Positions 33,424-41,004 of a DNA stretch of 42,256 nt are shown here, one piece after another. The position numbers and the translations under genes were made by a program. Source of the DNA: an uncultured Bacteroidales bacterium (GTDB lineage: Bacteria > Bacteroidota > Bacteroidia > Bacteroidales > Muribaculaceae); contig CAMKGM010000023.1 in the NCBI GenBank assembly GCA_946412245.1, forward strand, positions 1 through 42,256, given 5' to 3'. The notes under the pieces are model-generated. The model worked only from the letters and a program-made list of their open reading frames with translations, was not told the origin of the DNA and did no database searches. The first letter of the stretch is position 1, and the number at the start of each line of letters is the position of its first letter.

Positions 33424-33442
33424 ATTTTTTCTGTAAAGTTAG

Positions 33443-33500
33443 TCAAAATTTTCGATATATAGGCTGAAATTCAGCACTTTAACCTATGTGAAATTTTGTC
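33443..33500. repeat. Nested inverted repeats between two genes
   Basis: CAAAATTTTC (33444-33453) pairs with GAAATTTTG (33490-33498, one bulge), ATAGG (33459-33463) with CCTAT (33483-33487), and an inner GCTGAAATTCAGC palindrome (33463-33475) lies in between. It could be a terminator, attenuator or protein site. Confidence 0.4.
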
Positions 33501-33503
33501 AAA

Positions 33504-34259
33504 TCAAAATGGGAATGACGCACTGATGTTGTACTGCACCAGCGACTTGGTTTTGTCCTTGCCGTTGTTGCCTTGGCCTTTCAACTTGATGGCTTCGCCG
33601 AAATACTTTCGGATGAGCAGGATTGACCGCTGCTCCTCGTCCTGGTTGCGGATGGCTGACAAGCCGCCGGCATTGACGAAGGTGTTTTTCTGCTCGAAGT
33701 TGTAGCGCAGGTCGGTGAGGACACGGCGCTCGGTGTACTTCATGTAGCAGCTTATCCAAAAGTCCTCCTTCAGACGGAGTTCCTCGTTCCACCAAGTGTT
33801 CTTGTTGTAGCGCACACCATAGCTGCACCCCGTTATCATCTTGTCGAGGGAGAGGTATTCGGTTTCATCGTACATCACTGGTGAGATACGACTGGTGAAG
33901 CCGAACAGGTGCACGTCGAGGAGGCAGGCGATGTCGTAGAGGTTCTCGATGATCGCCGTTATCTCGTTTCGGTCTCGCAACCGTGCGCTCTCGCCCTTTT
34001 CCGAGTAGAGCCGCTTGCAGGCGTCCACGTCATCGTCGAGCATGAACAGCTCTCGGAAGTGTTTCGCCATCCAGTTGCGCTTCGGGATTAACCCGATGAT
34101 GTCATCGGGGTGGGTCACAATCTCGCAGTCGGGGTTGAACTCTTTGTAGAGATCCGCCTGCGACTTCGCCACGCAGATGATGGGGTCGTTGACCAGGTAC
34201 TTGGCGAAAACCCTGTCATGGCGCTTGTGCGAGGGGATGACGATGCGCAGCTTGCTCAT
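33504..34259 (-). CDS. TAGT-like glycosyltransferase (GT-A fold)
   Basis: 251 residues. The start LRIVIPSHKRHDRV and the metal-binding LDDDV (D75-D77) mark a GT-A glycosyltransferase. The layout, with a later FVNAGGLSAIRNQDEEQRS segment, is like TET/JBP-associated glycosyltransferases (TAGT), which in other phages act on modified DNA bases. No hydroxylase or hydroxymethylase partner lies in this window, so the acceptor is unknown. The ATG overlaps the ParB-like gene stop, so they are co-translated. Confidence 0.65.
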   Translation of the reverse strand: MSKLRIVIPSHKRHDRVFAKYLVNDPIICVAKSQADLYKEFNPDCEIVTHPDDIIGLIPKRNWMAKHFRELFMLDDDVDACKRLYSEKGESARLRDRNEITAIIENLYDIACLLDVHLFGFTSRISPVMYDETEYLSLDKMITGCSYGVRYNKNTWWNEELRLKEDFWISCYMKYTERRVLTDLRYNFEQKNTFVNAGGLSAIRNQDEEQRSILLIRKYFGEAIKLKGQGNNGKDKTKSLVQYNISASFPF

Positions 34260-34927
34260 TGCTTCGCCCCTCCCAGGCTTCGGGCTATCGCCTCACGGAA
34301 GTCTTGGATGCTGATGACGTTGCTCTTGCTCACCTTGCCGGTCTTGTACGACCTCATGTGCTGCATGTCGAGCGTCTCCCGCAACCAATTCGAGTCAACT
34401 TCATTAGAGGATTGAATGATGAACAATTCGTGGTGCTCATCGTACTTCGGTATCAACGGATACACTGCGGTCTCGTTGTCCATCGCCTCAAACCTCTCAC
34501 GGAACTTGTCTTTTGCCTTCGGCGTGTCGAACTCCATGCCCCAGTCGGCAAGTTCACCCTGGAACTCAGCCCACTCGTTGGCGATGATGTCCTTGTCGTC
34601 CTCGCCGTAGTTGATGTTGTCCTTTGCGGCATACTCACGAAGTTTCTTCGCTGGGGTGTCCGCCGGCAGCACCTTGCACGGCACGGTCTTGTAGCCAAGT
34701 TCCTTGCAGGCGCGAAGTCTCAAGTTGCCGCACACGACGACATAGTGGCCGTCCATGTACTCCACAACGATGAGTTCGCGGAGTTCCAACATCTCGGGAC
34801 TCTCCTCAATGCTCCGCTTGGTGGTGTCGAAGCGCTCCTTCTTCACCAGTCGCGGGTTTCTCGGCAGTCCCGGGACTTGCCCCTTATTCGGTGTGATAAG
34901 GGACACATCGATTTCTTTTCTCTCCAT
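34256..34927 (-). CDS. ParB/sulfiredoxin-like nuclease-domain protein
   Basis: 223 residues. The ParB-like core is visible at about 8-95, with the GxxR pattern at 67-70 (CGNLRLRACKELG). Phage versions often act as nucleases or DNA-binding factors. The C-terminal half (about 95-223) is an uncharacterised helical extension. The start codon is covered by a 9-bp stem formed by 34927-34935 and 34970-34978, a possible translational control. Confidence 0.75.
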   Translation of the reverse strand: MERKEIDVSLITPNKGQVPGLPRNPRLVKKERFDTTKRSIEESPEMLELRELIVVEYMDGHYVVVCGNLRLRACKELGYKTVPCKVLPADTPAKKLREYAAKDNINYGEDDKDIIANEWAEFQGELADWGMEFDTPKAKDKFRERFEAMDNETAVYPLIPKYDEHHELFIIQSSNEVDSNWLRETLDMQHMRSYKTGKVSKSNVISIQDFREAIARSLGGAKQ

Positions 34928-34978
34928 TGCTTTCGGATTTCAACAATAAAACAAATACAACAATACTCACGAAAGCAA
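34927..34978 (-). promoter_or_regulatory. Stem-loop at the ParB-like gene start
   Basis: Perfect 9-bp inverted repeat TTGCTTTCG/CGAAAGCAA with a 34-base A/T-rich loop. The 3' arm in the mRNA includes the A of the start codon, so the fold may limit ribosome access. Confidence 0.4.
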
Positions 34979-34980
34979 CA

Positions 34981-35331
34981 TCAATCCTTGTGCCTCAACC
35001 GCCAAGCGATGCGGTCTTTTATGACCTGCTCGATGTTCTTGCATCCCAGTTGGCGCAAGGCCAGGGCTGTGTCGATGATGATGTCGGCGGCGAGTTCCTC
35101 ACGCTCGCTGAACTCATGCTCGTAGGTCGGGCAGGCGTCATCGGCGTGCTGCTCGTCCACGAAATCTTGCGTCAGGTGCAGCGGCGGTTTCTTCCAGTGG
35201 CAGGCGTCCATGCGCCGCCAGTCTCGGGAGACACGGATTGACATGGCCCTCGGTGACGTGGAAGGTGTGATTTCGTCGCGCCTCAACATCTCGTCATGCA
35301 GCTCTTTGGTCAATTTGTTAAGCGTAATCAT
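34981..35331 (-). CDS. MazG-like NTP pyrophosphohydrolase-type protein, possibly degenerate
   Basis: 116 residues. The second metal-binding motif is clear: EREELAADIIID, then a helix with IEQVIKDRIAWR. The first EExxE motif expected near residues 28-45 is not visible (it reads RVSRDWRRMDA). MazG proteins hydrolyse non-canonical nucleotides, which fits a base-modification role next to the glycosyltransferase, but activity is doubtful. The leader carries a partial copy (AACATTTAAT) of the repeated leader element 13 nt before the ATG. Confidence 0.6.
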   Translation of the reverse strand: MITLNKLTKELHDEMLRRDEITPSTSPRAMSIRVSRDWRRMDACHWKKPPLHLTQDFVDEQHADDACPTYEHEFSEREELAADIIIDTALALRQLGCKNIEQVIKDRIAWRLRHKD

Positions 35332-35415
35332 TGACTTTTCACGGATTAAATGTTGCTGGATAGGTTCATTTTACGGAGGTCTGATAGTAGTCATAATGGT
35401 GATACTTATGATGAA

Positions 35416-35625
35416 TTACTGCGATGCCTCTTGCAGTGCCTCGATGAGTTTCTGCACCATAGGCAGGGGTACGGAGATGCGGTATCTCCGTTGCCCCTTC
35501 TCGCCTGAGTGTTCGGTGATCATCAAGTAGTCGCATTTGCCGTTCTTGCCGGCGTGGCGGTCAACTGAATATTGCTTGCCCGTTGAGTTGACCCACACCT
35601 GCTTGGCGATTTCGAGTTTGTCCAT
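35416..35625 (-). CDS. PUR/DUF3276-like small nucleic-acid-binding protein
   Basis: 69 residues. The segment CDYLMITEHSGEKGQRRYRI followed by a C-terminal helix (PMVQKLIEALQEA) follows the strand-helix layout of PUR-type (DUF3276) proteins of Bacteroidetes, which bind RNA or single-stranded DNA. The match is by pattern only. Start at 35625; gene stands alone between 35331 and 35650. Confidence 0.5.
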   Translation of the reverse strand: MDKLEIAKQVWVNSTGKQYSVDRHAGKNGKCDYLMITEHSGEKGQRRYRISVPLPMVQKLIEALQEASQ

Positions 35626-35649
35626 AGTGCTGTTGAGTTTTTGGTGACG

Positions 35650-36087
35650 TTAATCGGGGGCGTTTTCTTCCGTGCCGACGAACACATCAAGGATTTTAGT
35701 CTCCTTAATAGCTACTATCTCGTAGTCCGTGACGCAACCTCTCATGTGTTCTCTTGCGTGCTCTTTCGCCTTGTCAATGCTCTCCTCCTGGAACAGGACA
35801 TGGAATGGGGAGCGCTTCTCCTTCATGGTCTTCTCGTCGAGAGTGACAAAGTTGTACTTGACCAAGAAGAAAAGGTCGCCTCCATTGAACACCACCTCGT
35901 TGTACTGGGCAATCTTCTCGCCCACAACTGCAAACTCTCCAGTGATGTAGGGTTGCATCTCTCTTGTTATCCTCGCCTCGGCCTCAGTGAACGTCATCGC
36001 ATCGAGGGCGTAGGTCTCGCTGACCGTCTTTGTGGTGCCGTCAGTAAGCACCTTGTCAAGTTTGACTTTTACTTCAAAAAATCTCAT
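35650..36087 (-). CDS. DUF4494 family protein
   Basis: 145 residues. It reads as DUF4494 from end to end: FFEVKVKLDKVLTDG, then ALDAMTFTEAEARITREM, then the 'FNFVTLDEKT' segment and a final ILDVFV strand. The family is common in Bacteroidetes phages and elements; its function is unknown. Its ATG overlaps the stop of the upstream alpha-CTD-like gene, so these small genes form an operon. Confidence 0.85.
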   Translation of the reverse strand: MRFFEVKVKLDKVLTDGTTKTVSETYALDAMTFTEAEARITREMQPYITGEFAVVGEKIAQYNEVVFNGGDLFFLVKYNFVTLDEKTMKEKRSPFHVLFQEESIDKAKEHAREHMRGCVTDYEIVAIKETKILDVFVGTEENAPD

Positions 36088-36338
36088 GTCGGTTGTTTTA
36101 GTGATAAATCAAATGTCTTCAATAGTCTCTCTATCGCGTCCACATTGGTGGCGCCGAGAAAGCGGATAGAAAGCAACTCCTGTCGCGTGTGGTCGCAGAG
36201 TGTCTTGAGAGTGGTTATCCCTTGCCCTTTGAGTATTCTCAATACATTGGGAGGAAAACCGAGTTCGTTGAGCCTCGCACGGAGCAACTGCGCCATGTGC
36301 AGCTCATTCTGGTTGATGAGTTCGTTTATATTCATCAT
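36084..36338 (-). CDS. Stand-alone RNA polymerase alpha-CTD-like (helix-hairpin-helix) protein
   Basis: 84 residues from ATG 36338. The segment LGFPPNVLRILKGQGITTLKTLCDHTRQELLSIRFLGATNVDAIERLL has the LS..V...L...GI.t..dL...t..eLl.ir..G....d.I form of the RNA polymerase alpha C-terminal domain. There is no N-terminal assembly domain. It might bind host polymerase or DNA and change transcription. The alternative is a generic HhH DNA-binding protein. Overlaps its upstream neighbour by 35 nt. Confidence 0.6.
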   Translation of the reverse strand: MMNINELINQNELHMAQLLRARLNELGFPPNVLRILKGQGITTLKTLCDHTRQELLSIRFLGATNVDAIERLLKTFDLSLKQPT

Positions 36339-36705
36339 ATTCGTTCTCCAGTTCATTGAAAATGCCTTCAAGCCCCGTACCTCGTATGTCTTGTACGGTC
36401 GTGGTAAGGGTTATGGAGTTCCTTTCCATGATGTCAAGTGCCTCCCGCATCTGTCGCCGATAGTCGGGTTCATGTTGCATGAAGTGGCTCACGGCAGCAA
36501 GCAGTATCTGCCTTGTATCGGGGTTGTACTCCATCATCATGGCAACGGAGACAGCCACATCCTCGGCTCGCTTCTCACTGGTCTTTTCGGGCGAAGTCAT
36601 GAACAATGCACCGTGCTTGTCCTCAGTTAAGCCGATGACCAACATTGTCGGCATGATGGCTGCGACATCTTTAAGCAGTTGGTTCAGCAGTTGCTTGTTG
36701 TCCAT
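36304..36705 (-). CDS. Unknown early-region protein, 133 residues
   Basis: Helical, acidic-ended protein (MDNKQLLNQLLKDVAA... to EYKRTHQPE). No motif recognised. Overlaps both neighbours in the early operon. Confidence 0.5.
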   Translation of the reverse strand: MDNKQLLNQLLKDVAAIMPTMLVIGLTEDKHGALFMTSPEKTSEKRAEDVAVSVAMMMEYNPDTRQILLAAVSHFMQHEPDYRRQMREALDIMERNSITLTTTVQDIRGTGLEGIFNELENEYDEYKRTHQPE

Positions 36706-37147
36706 ATTTCTTCGCTTTTAGTTTTTCCGCCTCACGTTTTGCGAGGTCATCAAGAATGTCTTCGGGGATTGGTGGCATACCCTCATTGTCGCGTTGAGGT
36801 GTCATGGGATCTGGATTGTCGTTGGCGACATTGGCATCCTTGAACACCTCCTGTAATGCTTTTGCGGTGGCAAACTCGTAGAGGTCTGCTATCGCTTGCC
36901 TAACTACACTCGGATGCTTGCTGGTCTTGTCAAGCACACGCTTGTATTCGTCAAAGATGTAGTCCGCATTGAGCAACTCCTGCCGTGCAAGGCGCACTAT
37001 TGGCGTGGACTTCAATGCCCATGCGCCGCCTTTGCGATTGATGGTCACATCAATCTCGTTGATGTGCTTTTTCAGTTGCTTGTGAACCAAGTCATCGAAA
37101 TTCGCTGGCAAAAGGTCAGTAATGAGTACTTGTCGTTTCTGTTCCAT
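36671..37147 (-). CDS. Unknown early-region protein, 158 residues
   Basis: Starts MEQKRQVLITDLLPANFDDL. Mostly helical, with a proline-rich, low-complexity stretch (DNPDPMTPQRDNEGMPPIPED) and a lysine-rich end. No domain recognised. First of a run of overlapping small genes down to 35650. Confidence 0.5.
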   Translation of the reverse strand: MEQKRQVLITDLLPANFDDLVHKQLKKHINEIDVTINRKGGAWALKSTPIVRLARQELLNADYIFDEYKRVLDKTSKHPSVVRQAIADLYEFATAKALQEVFKDANVANDNPDPMTPQRDNEGMPPIPEDILDDLAKREAEKLKAKKYGQQATAEPTA

Positions 37148-37183
37148 TGTTGTGATTATTTATAGTTCGTCATTGTGTGGTTA

Positions 37184-37555
37184 CTAATTAAACAAGTCGA
37201 AAATATCAATTACCTCTCTTTTTAGCGAGGTCTCTTTTATGAAAACTGTTTCCTGCTCATATTCGTGATATTCTGTGGCAAGGTATCTTGTAAATACAAA
37301 ACCGTTGGCAAGCAACATCTTTGCATCTTCCAAAGAATACCAGTGAAGCAGATCTTCTTTATTGCTGCACGATGAGAACCAATCCCTGCCATCTTGTTTA
37401 TACCTCTTGTCATAATCCATCGGCAAAGATTTTGTTTTGCATGAGTCACTTAAAGAACCTATGCCCTCCTCGAAGCACCATTCTCCACTGCCATTATACC
37501 AAAGACCGCAAGAGTCGTCTTTGTATTCTAACCTGAACAGCCATTTCGGTTTCAT
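37184..37555 (-). CDS. Unknown small protein, 123 residues
   Basis: Starts MKPKWLFRLEYKDDSCGLWYNG; aromatic- and Cys-containing N-terminal part, beta-rich. No motif recognised. The ATG overlaps the stop of the upstream gene. Confidence 0.5.
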   Translation of the reverse strand: MKPKWLFRLEYKDDSCGLWYNGSGEWCFEEGIGSLSDSCKTKSLPMDYDKRYKQDGRDWFSSCSNKEDLLHWYSLEDAKMLLANGFVFTRYLATEYHEYEQETVFIKETSLKREVIDIFDLFN

Positions 37556-38025
37556 TCTTCATGTTTCATTTGCACTTTATACCACTCTTCGACCTCGTTA
37601 GGTTTCCAATTACCAATTTGGCCGTTCTCGTCAATGTCCATGATGATGTAGTCTCCGTAACCCTCTTCCTTTGGTGAAAGGAATGGAGGAACATAAAAAT
37701 AGTCATCGTTGTTACAAAGAACCTCATCACCCTTTTTGTAGGTAATCATGCAGTCATCGCACACTTTGTAGTGTACTGATGAAGTTACGCCCTTCTTCCA
37801 GTTGATGATGATACCTGTCTCAACGTCAATAATAGGTTTCCAACGATAATGGTCGCTGAAAATGTTTGTTGTCGGCTCAGGCTTCACTCGCTCTGCACAT
37901 GGCATTGCCGGAGCTCCTGCCCCTCTTGAGTCATAAAGGTTATTGTCTCTAATGCCGTTAATCTCGCTGTCTTCCCAATAGCGAACGCCGGCATCAACGT
38001 AAAGTAGTTTCTTTTTGTCTGTCAT
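37552..38025 (-). CDS. Unknown conserved mobile-element protein, 157 residues
   Basis: Starts MTDKKKLLYVDAGVRYWEDSEING, a pattern I associate with uncharacterised Bacteroides plasmid and phage proteins, with PIIDVETGIIINWKKG and a later GYGDYIIMDID segment. Function unknown. Confidence 0.55.
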   Translation of the reverse strand: MTDKKKLLYVDAGVRYWEDSEINGIRDNNLYDSRGAGAPAMPCAERVKPEPTTNIFSDHYRWKPIIDVETGIIINWKKGVTSSVHYKVCDDCMITYKKGDEVLCNNDDYFYVPPFLSPKEEGYGDYIIMDIDENGQIGNWKPNEVEEWYKVQMKHEE

Positions 38026-38038
38026 AATATATCTTTCA

Positions 38039-38818
38039 TTAAAAATTAAACAAATTCATTTGCTTGGGCGCTGATGGCAATGATGGCTCCACAACTTTCT
38101 CGGCTTCTTGTGAAAGGTCAACTGGTTCTTTTGCGAGGCTTCGCTTTGTGAGCTCATTTCGTCTTGCACAATATTCCTGCTCCGATAACTTGCGAATGCA
38201 ACAACATGGATTTGGAATAGGCCATTTGATTTCATTGACCTCATAAGCACCGATGAAGTTTTGTTCAAGGGCATCATGATGGACAACCTGGCCAAGCATT
38301 CCGTGTATCATGAAATTAAGGGTGCACATTTTCACGCAGACGGGGTCAAGATCTTCGGCATAGTAATAATAAAACTTTGTTTTGTCGCTCTTCACGAAGT
38401 GAGCAAGCAAGGTTCGTCCGCTACCACATGCACAGTCATTGACGGTTCGCATTTCGGGTGAGTAGGTAAGTTCCGCCATCACTTGACACAGGTCCAACGG
38501 AGTGAAAAACTGCCCCATTGCAGATGACTTAAACTTGCCTTTGACAGCTTCCTCATACATCGTGCCGAAGAAGTCATAGGCACCATCTTTGTTGATGCCC
38601 TGTGTAGCAAGCTCCAACCACCTAACGAGCAATTCAAACATATCGGGATTGTCCTGCTTTCGTTCAGCCAACAATGCAGGGTAGTTACACTTGTGACGCA
38701 TTACCCTGTCTGTGTCGAATGTCTCGATGAAAAAGTCCAGCATCTCCTCAAAGGCGATGGAAAAGTCCTTGCCGGTCTTGTAAGCGTATGCCCCCAACTT
38801 ATCTATTGATTTTTTCAT
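38039..38818 (-). CDS. N6-adenine DNA methylase-like protein without a normal motif IV
   Basis: 259 residues. The HsdM/N6_Mtase pattern is visible: GQFFTPLDLCQVMAEL (about 101-116) and motif I DCACGSGRTLLA (about 131-142). The expected NPPY/F motif IV is not present; the best candidate reads PNPCC. It may be an inactive or divergent methylase protecting phage DNA. The ATG overlaps the recombinase stop (TAATG), so it is coupled to it. Confidence 0.7.
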   Translation of the reverse strand: MKKSIDKLGAYAYKTGKDFSIAFEEMLDFFIETFDTDRVMRHKCNYPALLAERKQDNPDMFELLVRWLELATQGINKDGAYDFFGTMYEEAVKGKFKSSAMGQFFTPLDLCQVMAELTYSPEMRTVNDCACGSGRTLLAHFVKSDKTKFYYYYAEDLDPVCVKMCTLNFMIHGMLGQVVHHDALEQNFIGAYEVNEIKWPIPNPCCCIRKLSEQEYCARRNELTKRSLAKEPVDLSQEAEKVVEPSLPSAPKQMNLFNF

Positions 38819-39945
38819 TACCAGTTCACGTTTTTGTTAAACATTCGCTTCTGTTCTTCTTGACTTCTCTTGATGTAAATCATGGTCGTGTCAAGTCCGC
38901 TATGACCTAACAGGTCGGCAAGTTCTGTCACGTCCTTAGTCTTGCTCCGCTTGAGGTACATCTTGGCAAAGAAATGCCGGAACGCATGAGGGTGACACTT
39001 TTTGGCGTCAACTCCAGCGCGGTTGGCCATGGTGTGTAATAGTTGGGCTATACCACGAGTCGAGCAAACGCCACCAGTTCGACTGACGGCAATGGTTCCT
39101 TGCAAATTGTTTCTTTCGGCATATTCGGCACACTCCTGCTGTACTTTTGGCGTGAAGAAAAATCTCCTAACCTTGCTTCCTTTGCCCTTGAGATCCACAT
39201 GACCGGCGGCCACCATCTCGTAGGTGAACATCACGAACTCATGAACTCGTGCCCCAGTGGTAGAGAGAAGTCTTATCCAAATGTAGGCCTTCTCATTGTG
39301 AGCCTTGCAATAGGCAAGTAATTTTTCAACCTCTTTCTCTGTAGGCACGTTTTCAAGGCTCAATGTACGAGGTATCTTCGTATGCTTGATTTCTATGTGC
39401 TTGCCGAGATATTTTGCAAGTGCCGCAACAGCGTTGAGCCTGTTATTGACTGTCCTGGGCAATTTCCCTTGCTCTTCCATGGCAGCCTTATAGCCTTTTA
39501 CAACCTCGGTGGTAATTGAGGTTGAATAGCATAGGAAATCTTTTGCCCCAGATATATAGCCTCTCACCGTGTTCTGGCTGTATGCGTTCTCTTTGACAAG
39601 CCATTCCGAAAAGCCGTTCAAAATCTGCTGAGCCTTTTCGTCAAGCCTTGACCGCTTCTCTAAAGCCTTCGCCCGCACTCGCTTTTTGACTCCACCTATT
39701 TGCACTCCACACCATGAGAGGAAGTCGCCGATGGCTTTTTGCTGCTTTTGACTTAGGTGAAACTCGGCGGCGTGAGATTTGCGATACTTGGTATATCCCC
39801 GCTTGCTCACCTCATCGACTTCGGTCAGGAAGTCATAGACATATCCGAGGTGATGGTCGGGAGAGCCGGCACCTTTGGCGGTAACATGTGCCGTATATGA
39901 GCAAAACAATTCTTGCTTATCGGGTGATAATTTAGTCCTCTTCAT
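38818..39945 (-). CDS. Third tyrosine recombinase (XerD-like)
   Basis: 375 residues. N-terminal about 100-residue extension, SAM-like domain (about 110-200), catalytic domain with TGARVHEF, KGKGSKVRR, HAFRH, LGHSG and the nucleophile near Y357 (TMIYIKRS). All catalytic positions are present. It is transcribed with an HNH gene upstream and a methylase-like gene downstream. Its DNA target is not visible here. Confidence 0.85.
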   Translation of the reverse strand: MKRTKLSPDKQELFCSYTAHVTAKGAGSPDHHLGYVYDFLTEVDEVSKRGYTKYRKSHAAEFHLSQKQQKAIGDFLSWCGVQIGGVKKRVRAKALEKRSRLDEKAQQILNGFSEWLVKENAYSQNTVRGYISGAKDFLCYSTSITTEVVKGYKAAMEEQGKLPRTVNNRLNAVAALAKYLGKHIEIKHTKIPRTLSLENVPTEKEVEKLLAYCKAHNEKAYIWIRLLSTTGARVHEFVMFTYEMVAAGHVDLKGKGSKVRRFFFTPKVQQECAEYAERNNLQGTIAVSRTGGVCSTRGIAQLLHTMANRAGVDAKKCHPHAFRHFFAKMYLKRSKTKDVTELADLLGHSGLDTTMIYIKRSQEEQKRMFNKNVNW

Positions 39946-40622
39946 TTTCCCACACGTTTAACAAGCCTCGTCAATGGCTGCAGCCCCCAGCGGAGGCGAA
40001 CCTTGTCAGCTCGGATTTTTGCGTTCCTGCTTTCCTGTATCTTTGCCCTGCACGCAGCCTTGCGTTCTTCTGGCAAAGCATCATAGTTTTTTCGCAGTTG
40101 GGCACCGCGGCTTATGATGTACAGGTTGTCCAAATCACAGTTGGTGGTGTCTTTGTCCTTGAACATGACACACCATCCTTTAGGTATCGGGCCGTGAGCC
40201 TGTTCCCAGACAAAGCGATGTTTTGGTACCATTCGCTTACCGTTTGATGGTTTTATCCACCAGTATGACCGCCCTTTTTCTGTTCTGAGGCATTCATAGC
40301 CGGGCTTGCGGTTTTGCGGATTGTCTTGACGGCACTCGCCTTTACGGAAGCGTGTGCGTGATGAGTTGGCGACGCCCTCAGCGGTCATGTACGTCTCTTG
40401 TTTGCGTCCGGCATTGAACGGCTTATGACCCTTTCGGAACTGACCAACCTTACTACGCTCTGCCTTAAATTCCTTTGACTTGCGCAAGCCGAGGACAAAG
40501 GCTTTCATTTGCACGCTGCGAGGTGAGTGGTGAACCCACTGTGCGATGTCGGCACAGGTTCGAGTAGCATAGTGTTTGATGAGGTAAGAAACCTCATACT
40601 CTGTCCATCTTCTCTTGCCCAT
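39942..40622 (-). CDS. HNH endonuclease
   Basis: 226 residues from ATG 40622 (MGKRRWTEYEVSYLI). The N-terminal part is a Myb/HTH-like segment. The HNH_3-type region reads HRFVWEQAHGPIPKGWCVMF, then the KDTTNCDLDNLYIISR end that holds the N and D positions. Probable homing-type or free-standing nuclease. The longer frame upstream to 40712 is ignored because it overlaps a better gene. Confidence 0.7.
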   Translation of the reverse strand: MGKRRWTEYEVSYLIKHYATRTCADIAQWVHHSPRSVQMKAFVLGLRKSKEFKAERSKVGQFRKGHKPFNAGRKQETYMTAEGVANSSRTRFRKGECRQDNPQNRKPGYECLRTEKGRSYWWIKPSNGKRMVPKHRFVWEQAHGPIPKGWCVMFKDKDTTNCDLDNLYIISRGAQLRKNYDALPEERKAACRAKIQESRNAKIRADKVRLRWGLQPLTRLVKRVGK

Positions 40623-40758
40623 GATCGACGTGCTCGTTAAGCAGTTGGTTGATGTACTCGACTGATAGTCCTGTCTCTTCTGCGACCTCTTTAAGGCTGT
40701 GACCTTGCGCAAGCAAGTCTATCACATGGTCGCGTTCCTGTTCTCTTTCGTAGTTCAT
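40594..40758 (-). CDS. Small HTH protein, 54 residues
   Basis: Starts MNYEREQERDHVIDLLAQGH; the AQGHSLKEVAEETGLSVEYI segment is a helix-turn-helix. It ends KMDRV, overlapping the HNH start. Leader element copy C lies 7 nt before its ATG (counting from the end of the 23-bp repeat). A transcription regulator is likely by fold alone; it is a candidate for a phage activator. Confidence 0.6.
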   Translation of the reverse strand: MNYEREQERDHVIDLLAQGHSLKEVAEETGLSVEYINQLLNEHVDHGQEKMDRV

Positions 40759-40765
40759 TGTTTTT

Positions 40766-40788
40766 GTGAATTAAAATGTTTGACTTGT
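40766..40788 (-). promoter_or_regulatory. Repeated leader element, copy C (23-bp match to 1454-1476)
   Basis: The minus-strand element AAGTCAAACATTTTAAT lies 11 nt before the ATG at 40758. All 23 bases match 1454-1476. No TAnnTTTG box lies close upstream, so here the element works as a leader, not as a promoter. Confidence 0.65.
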
Positions 40789-40794
40789 AGTAGT

Positions 40795-41004
40795 TTATAA
40801 GTTATAACTAATATATTCCCTCCACGGAGGAGGAACGATGGCCAGCCAATCCCTTCCTGGGTGGATTGCTCTCCAGTAACGGACGCTCTCAAGCATCTTT
40901 TCGGCAATCATCTCTGGGGTCATACCCCTGCGCTTGATGCTTGGTATCGCTAGCAAATCGGAGCAGTCGGGGATCGGCGGCACATCGGGGAACAAACTCA
41001 TCAT
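40795..41004 (-). CDS. Unknown small protein, 69 residues
   Basis: Starts MMSLFPDVPPIPDCSDLL at 41004 (overlaps the upstream stop TGA); a longer frame upstream is a shadow of 41001-41219. No motif recognised. Confidence 0.5.
   Translation of the reverse strand: MMSLFPDVPPIPDCSDLLAIPSIKRRGMTPEMIAEKMLESVRYWRAIHPGRDWLAIVPPPWREYISYNL

Noticed and set aside
1454-40788. The 23-bp direct repeat (1454-1476 and 40766-40788) as attL and attR
   Set aside because: Related copies at 14823 and 29329 and the fixed distance to start codons fit a leader element better; phage-type genes also continue beyond 40788. Not fully excluded.
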